A stretch of 64,000 bases of DNA, taken from NCBI GenBank assembly GCA_013350335.1, contig CM023540.1, positions 62,369,195-62,433,194 of the forward strand. The letters run 5' to 3'. Shown here in pieces: positions 55,851 through 64,000 of the stretch. The notes beneath the pieces are model-generated. The model was not told the origin of the DNA. It ran no database searches and saw only the letters and a program-made list of their open reading frames with translations. The position numbers and the translations under genes are program-made. The first letter of the stretch is position 1, and every line of letters starts with the position of its first letter. The DNA comes from Chimonanthus salicifolius. Its lineage: Eukaryota; Streptophyta; Magnoliopsida; Laurales; Calycanthaceae.

Positions 55851-58800
55851 TGTAACGCCCCGCCCTCTCCGAGAATTCAGAGTCTAATTTTTTTTTTAAA
55901 ATAATAATAATAAAACATCGGAAGAGAGCGGGCAGCGTCACGACGCGAGTTAAGTTCAGACTACTCAAGTCTGAACCTTAACTGGCCACCCATGTGTACA
56001 TGGACTAGACCATGATAATGAATCACACATGGAACTAAAAACAACATGCGGAATAACTAGATTAACTGCGGAATAGAAAGACTAGATAGCAAGTAACAGT
56101 CTCAAATGCTAATTAAGGTATACCACCATCCATAGTTAATAATCTAATCAAACCATAGCAAGTATTAAATTATTACATGTCCAACAAAATATAGTTCAAA
56201 TGACAGTAATAAAAAGAAGTCCAGTCCAACATTCAAGCGCTTAGGCTTGGCTCCCCTCCCAGTCAACGACCTTTTATTTCCCTTTCCTTGTACCTGTATT
56301 CTCCTCTGAGGATAGAATTAGGGCGTTAGATCAACTCGCCCAGTAGGTTCCCGATCAGGGCTACCACATGAATAGCATATAAAACATGCAAATATATCAT
56401 AGTACATGATTAGTCAAAACAGGTAAAACAATGCTATGAAGTATGCACATGCAATGAGTCTCTCCCATCATGTACATTCATAGCCATCACTTGACGTGCC
56501 TCGCACCGTCAAGGTAAATCACCAAACACATCCATCTCTTCGTCATTGAGTTGATTCATACCACCTATTAGTCCTCCTGGAGGGACTCTCATCGCCTAAG
56601 GAGACCAATGTGACTATGATCCTCATGTTACTTTTCCTGGCGGGACTCTCATCGCCTAAGGAAGACGTAACCCATAATTGCAATACTGTAGAACCTCATT
56701 CATCATCCCATGTCCATGCATGAGATGCCAATGTTTTGTATGCCATTTGTAAATGCATAACATATCATTGGAAACCACATAAAATAAACAAGAATCTCAT
56801 AAAGAAAACTAGGGTAAAAACTGTGGTTACAAGTAGGTAGGAAACCTACTTAAACTTTGCTTAAGTGTCTGTTCCTTTTTGAGCTTCACCTGGTCACGAC
56901 TCGCCCGCCGTTCACATTCCGTTACCTTGTTATGTAACAGCAAATCAATACTTAATCTACTTGATTCCTAATCAAGTTTAAGTCTCATATACCATCTCGT
57001 GGGGTTCGGTCATGCCCATGGCCAAACATCACCCACTTTAATTTGATCTCTCCTTTATTTAGTCCTCATTAGACATTACTTATTACAAATATATCTTGGT
57101 AGGGTTCGGCCATGCACCATGGCGGAACCATACCACTTGGGTTTTGGCCCACAAACCAATTCCTTTGGTCAAGCCTTTCATATTGAACTTTGACTAGTAT
57201 TTACGGTTTTGCCATTGACCTTAAACCATATTGAAACTAACATCCATAACTATTCCACCTTAGTGGGGTTCGGCCATACTACTTGGCCGAACCTCACCAC
57301 CTTTCTTTGGTCCTTTACATCATACATACATACATCTCCCATTCATTATGAATTAGTACAAAGTCCATCAATAATCATTGGTCGGGTTCGGCCATACTAC
57401 ATGGCCGAACCTCACCCTATGTATTTTTTTATCCCATACTTCCTTATCTATCATGCTTGGTTATTTACTGATATTAAATACATAATATACATACATAATT
57501 CTGGAATCAAAATCATACAACCCAATCATAATCTCCAACAAAACAGTCTATGTGGTTCGGCCATTCAGATGGCCGAACCCTATGATCCTCCTACTCAATG
57601 ATCCATCATTTGTTTACAAGTTAGGCTCTACTCTTTAGCCATGGTAACTACATGGTTCAGCCATCCCATGGCCACCCAAAACCGTAACCCTTTTTTTCCA
57701 TTTAAATCACATAAGACTCTCCACCATTGGTATGGTTTTTATCTCTCCAAAAACCATACCAAATTATCAAATACTTTTATGGGGTTCGGCCATCCCATGT
57801 GGCTGAACCCTATGCCCATTTGTTGGACCTTTTTAACTTACATATTATGTCATTCAATCACGTAAAAATCCCCATAGTATTGTACGGTTTTTACACTTCA
57901 ACAACCATCAAATACCCATAAAATTTCCATGGGGTTCGGCCATCCAAAATGGCCGAACCCAATGGTCCATTTTTTTTATCATTTACACCCACTTTGCCAA
58001 AGGTTTGAGCCCATGATGCATTCGGCCATTCCATGGCCCAAACCATGACATCCAAATCCATAATTTAAAAAAAACTTTCAACTTGCATCATAGGTCTAGT
58101 TAAACATACAAAAACAGTCCATCATTTTGCATGATTAAACTTACAAAAACCATCATAATAACCATATTATATCATGGGGTTCGGCCAACCTAAGTGGCCG
58201 AACCCTATGGTCCATATCTTCTATCTTTGAAACCTCATCATACAATTTTTAAAACATTGATTAATTTGGCCACAACATCTATTTTGAGTCTCCTTAAGTC
58301 ATGTACAAATCTCCATGGTTTTTGTATGGTTTTTAGCCTTCTAAACCATCAAACCAACCAAAATAATCTCATGCGGTTCGGCCATCCCATGTGGCCGAAC
58401 CCTATGGTCCATTTCCATCTTTAAACCATCAATATTCATATTCTAAACCCTTGGTAGATTCGGCCATCTCATGGCCAAATCATATTCCATGTAACCCATT
58501 TTACAATAAAACTCTATGGATTACATACCAATTTTCCAAGCCTTCCTTCTTACCTTTTGATCCTCTTGCTTCCTTCCTTCTTTCTTCCTTAGTCTCAGCC
58601 GATTTAGAAGCATGAACCAATGGTGAAATCACCAAGGCAAAATTCAGCCAAGGAGGTGTTCTTGAGAGAGGGAAAGAAGATAGAATTCTAAGGCTTTTGC
58701 AATGTGGAATTCGGCCAAATGAGAGTGTTCATTTCTTTTGTATTTCAAACCCCCAAAACCCCTCCACTCCCTCATCAATTCTTGCCTAAAACGATGGGTC

Positions 58801-59626
58801 TTGGGTGCTATCCAAGGCACCCCTTGGCACCAACCAATGCAACTATTCAGCTCTCCATGTATCTCATCTCAATCCCATCCATTTGCATTTAAACTTAGCA
58901 TGGAAATCACCAAAACAAGTCCCCAACGTGTGGGACTTGTTTTGGTTGGTTTGAGACCAAGCCACCTCCTCATATTCCCTTCAACTCACTGATTTACAGC
59001 CCTTTTGATTTCCATTTTGACTCACTTGAACTCGAGGTCCTTTTGATTTCCATCTCAACTCACCCACTCACCATACTTAATGCATTTCATTTAATGCGCA
59101 TGAGTTAACTCACTACTTGATTTAATTCCAACTCACTTCAGTCCCACTCAAACTGATTTAACTCATGTTTTAGCTCCCTTGAGGGTCAACATGGTCAACC
59201 ATAGTCAACTCAACCCATTGGGTCCACCTTTAGCTCCTTGACCCGTTTTTGACTCCATGACCCAATTATGGGTATTTTGGTCATTTGTAATTGGTTTTTA
59301 CATATGGGTCAAGCCTACCCATTTTTGCTATAACTGATTTCCTATCAGTTTAGCTTGACCTCATTTAATTTGAGCTTACACAATGGTCAAATCATCCAAT
59401 TTGACCCATTGGGTCCAATTGAGCCATTTGACCCATTTAACCATTTTCGACCCAATTGATGTTTATTACCCAACCAATCAAATTTGATATTTATAATGTG
59501 CTCATATGAACTTAATTTGAGCAATGGGCCCCACCATTTCCTTATTTGACATCACAAAATAATTAATTTAACAATTCAGGAGCATTTTCGTAATTTTCCG
59601 CTTCATTGAGAAATTGGGGTGTTACA
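55851..59626 (-). mobile_element. Solo gypsy LTR with TSD AATCA, innermost insertion
   Basis: Ends: TGTAACGCCCCGCCC at 55851 and GGGGTGTTACA ending 59626; length 3776. Perfect TSD AATCA at 55846-55850 and 59627-59631. Contents: two GGACTCTCATCGCCTAAGG units (56581-56665); GGTTCGGCC hairpins including 57264-57293, 57385-57412, 57552, 57780-57810, 57930, 58178-58206 and 58374-58403; donor-like GGTATGTAA on the minus strand (GT 58528-58527); and GACCCATTGGGTC-type palindromes (59200-59480). No coding interior. Both TSD copies are identical, so this is likely among the younger insertions here. Confidence 0.93.
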
Positions 59627-61484
59627 AATCATGTCATTTCCGACCCATTGGGTCCCATTTGGGTCCTTTGACCCGTTTAACCCCTTTGACCCTAATAAAT
59701 GTATATTACCCATTTAATTTACTTTAACCCCATAACATCTATATTAGGTCTTATTTGAACAATGGATCCCACCATTTTTCTCATCTATGATCATAACCTT
59801 TCAATTTATAAATCCAATGGCACTTTTGTAAATATTAATATATTGTAAAAATCTAGGGTATTATAGTGGATCTTCGGTTACAAATCAATCATACATAATG
59901 TCCCTCTTGATGGAAAACCCTCATCAAGGTATCACAATCTCATAGTATCCCCCTTGATAGATAATGCACATCAAGGTACCCTCCGCAAATGCCTTACGGA
60001 CGCCCCAACGAAGTGTGGATCTCCGGTTCCATTTCAAACATATATCCCTTGGAATCAGTGTGGATTCCACCCCACGGTTGCTTTATCGGAAATCTGAATG
60101 GAGCGTGGACTCCTTTCAATTGATCCCTCCCATGTCATACATGAGATGTAAGTGCAACATGCTATGAAATATTACAAACCATAGCATTAAAATCCCATCT
60201 TAAAACATATCATTCGCTTACCAAAATAAATCAAGTAAAAACATCAGACATAGTCCATGGTTTTCAAAGAGGTAGGAATCCTACCAATGTCTAAATACCG
60301 GGTCCTTGGTTTTCCGTCCAAAGATCGATCACCAATCGCGCACCGCTTGCGAGATCCCGTTACCTTATTACACATCAACAAATCAAACCAATGTTCCAAC
60401 TATGTCTAAGTCCATACTACATGCCTTAGTGGGGTTCGGCCGTACAACATGGCTGAACCTCACCCACTTGGTTTTTGGGTCCCTTTTTAATCCTTAGATC
60501 ATTTTAATTATGTGGGTCCAAGATCAGCCATCCTTTCATTCATTAATCCAAGCACATAAGTTAAATCATTCAAAAGACCCTAAGTCCACAAACATTCCCC
60601 ATGGGGTTTGGCCATACACCATGGCCGAACCCATGGTCCTTCCATTTCCCCCATTATTTACCTTTTTGCCATTATTCTTTCCATGGCTAAGCCACTCCTT
60701 TCATTTATACATATCTAGGTCCATAATTGATCCACAAACATGGATCCATAAATGACTCATTAATCATGACATAAAAACCCTAGCAAATCCCTAACAATGC
60801 CTCCATTCCTTAGCTTGATAATCCATTCATTTGAACACTTGATTTCTTCAACATGCATGGACCTACCATGTCCATAAAATGGGTCATGGGGTTCGGCCAT
60901 GGTTCGGCCATACAACATGGCCGAACCCATGATGTCTTATTTTTCATCCCCCTCTTGAATCACTTGTAACATTAGGTTCATAAATAAGGTCCCTCCATGT
61001 GGGGTTTAATAATGTACTTTGGTCCAATATTTTGCAACCCATAATCCCTTAACATTTCCTCCATCATTTCATGGTCCAAATAGCTCAAGTCCATTAATAT
61101 TTTCTCCATGGAGTTCGGCCATACAACATGGCCGAACTCATGGTCCATGGTTCTTTACCATTACAACTTTTGAGACCATTAAAAATGATTAACATTCCTC
61201 CATTATTTCCCTCCTTTAAAACCCTTAAAAATCCTTAACAAACACCCATTTAAAAACTTTTAAATCATTAACACCCTTGCATGTTCTTCATCCTTAAAAA
61301 CCTTTTAAACTCATCAACATCCTTTCATGGGGTTCGGCCATACAACATGGCCGAACCCTATGGTTCATCATTTTCTTTAAAAACAACATATAACCATGTT
61401 TATATCCCTTGATGGTTCTCATACATAAAACCCTAGGAATTGGCCATGCAAAGGCCAAACCATGCATCTTGATCATTCACCATT

Positions 61485-64000
61485 CATTCATCATCCCATG
61501 TCCATGCATGAGATGCCAATGCCTGTATGCCATTTGTTAATGCATAATATATCATTTGAAACACATAAAATAAAACAAGAGTCTCATAAGAAAACTGGGT
61601 AAAACTGTGGTTACAAGTAGGTAGGAAACCTACTGAAACTTTGCTTAAGTGTCTGTTCCTTTTTGAGCTTCACCCAGGTCACGACTCACACTTCGTTCAA
61701 CTCTCGTCACCTTGTGATGTAACAATAAGTAAATCATGCTAATATTTAAATATCCATTCTCATATAAGACCCAAACATCTTGTGGGGTTCGGCCATACCC
61801 ATGGCCGAACCTTACCCACTTTAACTTGATCTCTTTGGTTTTGGATTAACACCATCCAAATGATTTATTAACACTTCAGACCACTAAATATCACTTGGTG
61901 GGGTTCGGCCATACAGCATGGCCGAACCTCACCATATTGGTTTGAATCTTCTTTTTTAAGTCCTTTGTTCTTTTATTCATAATTACCCTAATCACTTGTA
62001 TTTACAGCTTTGCCACTAGGCCAAGCCTTGTTTAATTTTCCTTGATAAACCATGGTTCATACCAAAACTACCTTGGTGGGGTTCGGCCATACTACTTGGT
62101 CGAACCTCACCCTTCCCATTTGGATCTCTTAGTCCATTCCAATCACATTCCATGACCATTCAAATCACTTGGTGGGGTTCGGCCATAATCCATGGCCGAA
62201 CCTCACCCTTTTTTTTTTCTTTGGACTTTGGTGCTCCATTTGCCATTCTTGTTGATGAACCATTCACATATCTTTACCATAAGAATTAATAAGATTCAGC
62301 CATACATTGGCCGATCCTTCACATTAATCATCCAACCCTTAGTCCACCAAAATTACTCCATGGGGTTCGGCCATACATTTGGCCGAACCCAATGGTTCTT
62401 TTATCCATTATACTTCATAGAAAATTCTCTACCATTGGTATGGTTTTTATCTCACCAAAAACCATACCAACTTATCAAACACTTTTATGGGGTTCGGCCA
62501 TCCAATGTGGCCGAACCCTATGCCCATGTTTTGGACCCTTTTTAACTTACATCATATGTCCATAAAATCATGTAATAATCAACATAGTATTGTATGGTTT
62601 TTACACTTCCACAAACCATCCAATTGCCCAAATAAGATCATGGGGTTCGGCCATCCCAAGTGGCCGAAGCCCAATGATACATTTATACCATTTTACACAA
62701 TCTCAATCCAAGGTTTAATTCCTTGATGCATTCGGCCATTCCATGGCCCAAACATGACATCCAATTTCATGATTTAAACACCCTTTCACCTTGCATCTTA
62801 GGTCTAATTAAACACCCATAACAGTCAATAAAGTCCATGGTTTCCATGTTTTAACCTTCTTAAAACATGCACTTTAATTCTAACACAAACATCTAATAAC
62901 AGTCCCAAATTTATATGGTTTTAATTTCCAAAAACCATCAAAATCAACCACTTGTTTCCATGGGGTTCGGCCATCCAAAGTGGCCGAACCCAATGGTCCA
63001 TTTCTAGCCCTTTTTTAGACACCATCTTCCATGGTTTAGACCTTTGAAAAATTCGGCCATACATGACCAAATTATGTCATCCAAATTCATAAGATAACAC
63101 TCATATTTAAAACCAAAATCCATAAGAATTCTTACCAAATTTCTCAAGCCTCTTGTTTTGCCTTTTGATCCTTTCTTCCTATCGTTCTTAGCCTCCCTTC
63201 CTTTGCTGATTATATGCTTGAACCAATGGTGAAATCACCAAGGTAAAACTCGGCCAAGAGAGTGTGTTCTTGAGTGAGGGAGAGAGATGAGAATTCTAAG
63301 GTTTTGCAATGATAAAATCGGCCAAGTGATGGTGTTGGTTGCTTTTGTTAAACAACCCCATAACACCCAATTAATCCTCATCAAATCTTACTCAAACCAA
63401 GGAGTCACTTGCAGCCAAGCAAAGCACCCCTTGGCACTCCCAACACACCCTTTGGCAGCCCCATGCAATCTTATCTCATTCCCATGCATTTCATTTATCA
63501 TTCATCATGGAAATCACCCCAAACAAGTCCCCAACGTGTGGGACTTGTTTTGTTGGTTATGACCGAGCCAACCTCTTCAAATTCCCCCTCAACTGCACTG
63601 ATTTACAGCCCATTTAATTTCCATTTTGACTCACTTGGACTCAAGGTCATTTAGATTTTCATCTCCACTCACCCAACTCACATACTTAATGCATTTCATT
63701 TAATGCACATGAGTTGACTCACACTTGATTTAATTCCAACTCACTTCAGTCCCACTCAAACTGATTTAACTCATGTTTTAGCTCCCTTGAGGGTCCACAC
63801 GGTCAACCATAGTCAACTCGGTCCGTTGCGTCCACTTTTAGCTCCTTGACCCGTTTTTGACTCCATGACCCAATTATGGGTATTTTGGTCATTTGTAATT
63901 GGTTTTTACATGTGGATCAGGCCTACCCATTCCTCCACTTGATTTCCAATCAAATCAGCCTAACCCCATTTAATTTAAATTCACAAAACGGTCAAATAAT
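61485..64000 (-). repeat. LTR fragment of the 55851-59626 subfamily, chimeric junction, runs off window
   Basis: From CATCATCCCATGTCCATGCA (about 61489) on, this matches 56702-59400 with moderate divergence: the GTAGGTAGGAAACCTACT block (61617, cf. 56834), GGTTCGGCC hairpins (61780, 61899, 62079, 62172, 62361, 62488, 62641, 62957), and donor-like GGTAAGAA on the minus strand (GT 63135-63134). It continues through the CCAACGTGTGGGACTTGTTTTG block (63532, cf. 58922) and the GACCCAATTATGGGTATTTTGG block (63866, cf. 59258). The 3' part equivalent to 55851-56700 is absent and replaced by the neighbouring LTR. Confidence 0.8.

Larger units (their letters stand above)
52545..59865 (-). mobile_element. 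Solo gypsy LTR with TSD GTGGA, itself interrupted
   Basis: Ends: TGTAACACCCCGCCC at 52545 and, at the other side, GGGTATTATA ending 59865. Flanks GTGGA at 52540-52544 and 59866-59870. Without the nested 55851-59626 and its TSD it is about 3.54 kb. Contents (plus coordinates): a 78-base tandem pair (53246-53401), GGTTCGGCC hairpins (53696-53725, 53813-53835, 53967, 54087, 54256, 54482), donor-like GGTAAGTG on the minus strand (GT 54641-54640), and four GTTTCAT/ATGAAAC hairpins (55061-55090, 55191-55219, 55293-55320, 55388-55416). No internal region. Confidence 0.9.
51837..61484 (-). repeat. Minus-strand gypsy LTR, missing its 3' tip, carrying nested solo LTRs
   Basis: 51837-52544 and 59871-61484 are one LTR interrupted by 52545-59865 (TSD GTGGA). 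The 3' tip seen in other copies (TGTAACGCCC and about 40 bases) is missing; the LTR begins within its TA-run (51841-51860) and T-run. Blocks match the LTR at 42047: GCGCCCAGTAG-like block, CTCTTGATGG units (52480, 59892, 59952), GACGCCCCAACGAAGTG, and hairpins at 60430, 60602-60632, 60888-60931, 61106-61138 and 61328-61356. At about 61484 it passes into a different LTR subfamily. Confidence 0.75.

Noticed and set aside
1..64000. Centromeric satellite or tandem repeat block.
   Set aside because: No long tandem array is present; repeats are LTR copies and short units inside them. Chromovirus richness only suggests heterochromatin.

Overview
The window is plant nuclear DNA made almost entirely of LTR retrotransposons. 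I see no host gene, tRNA, rRNA or other cellular RNA gene. The plant assignment rests on the element types: Ty3/gypsy chromovirus-like polyproteins with very long (about 3-3.8 kb) LTRs and a tRNA-Met-type primer site, resembling the Tekay/Del lineage, and Ty1/copia elements with a Sirevirus-like gag (two CCHC knuckles, long coiled coil). The species cannot be told from the sequence.

Layout. 1-7359: minus-strand gypsy element 1 (LTR 4346-7359; damaged gag-protease-RT running off the left edge). Its pol is interrupted at 290-2240 by a second copy of the middle of its own LTR. 7360-31425: minus-strand Sirevirus-like element A, hit in RNase H by element 1 and in gag by plus-strand gypsy element 2 (11370-26603, TSD TCTCT on both sides). 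The 3' LTR of element 2 is split by a solo LTR (21322-24943). A's own LTR is split by a 2.5-kb LTR of another family (28772-31266). 31426-32173: inverted fragment of that last family. 32174-38993: plus-strand Sirevirus-like element B, the most readable copia element here (LTR, PBS, gag, protease, integrase, RT, RNase H, with frameshifts and stops). 38994-64000: a stack of gypsy LTRs in both orientations: 38994-39670 (-), 39671-42046 (+), 42047-45329 (-), then element C (5' LTR 45330-49086, PBS, and a gag-protease-RT frame of over 600 codons ending abruptly at 51836), a minus LTR from 51837 that carries a solo LTR (52545-59865, TSD GTGGA) which itself carries a solo LTR (55851-59626, TSD AATCA), and a final chimeric junction at about 61484 into another LTR that leaves the window.

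The gypsy LTRs share an architecture not explained by the usual LTR description. The 5' part has short palindromes of several families. A pyrimidine-rich tract and then a purine-rich leader follow, ending in a conserved splice-donor-like GGTAAGT or GGTATGT (11 copies). After it comes a slot filled with dispersed hairpins: usually GGGTTCGGCCAT paired with ATGGCCGAACCC, but in element 2 a quite different GTCCGCGGAC array. Then come units with a CGGAG/CTCCG hairpin, and the 3' end. A conserved CTTAG lies 3-8 bases before the gag start in all three internal regions. This suggests, as inference, a leader intron that removes the hairpin array, PBS and leader from a gag mRNA while the unspliced RNA serves as genome.

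All coding regions appear defective (stops, frameshifts, lost start or catalytic residues), so the window looks like an old, repeatedly invaded heterochromatic region. Its interest lies in LTR architecture and in rearrangement junctions, not in active genes.
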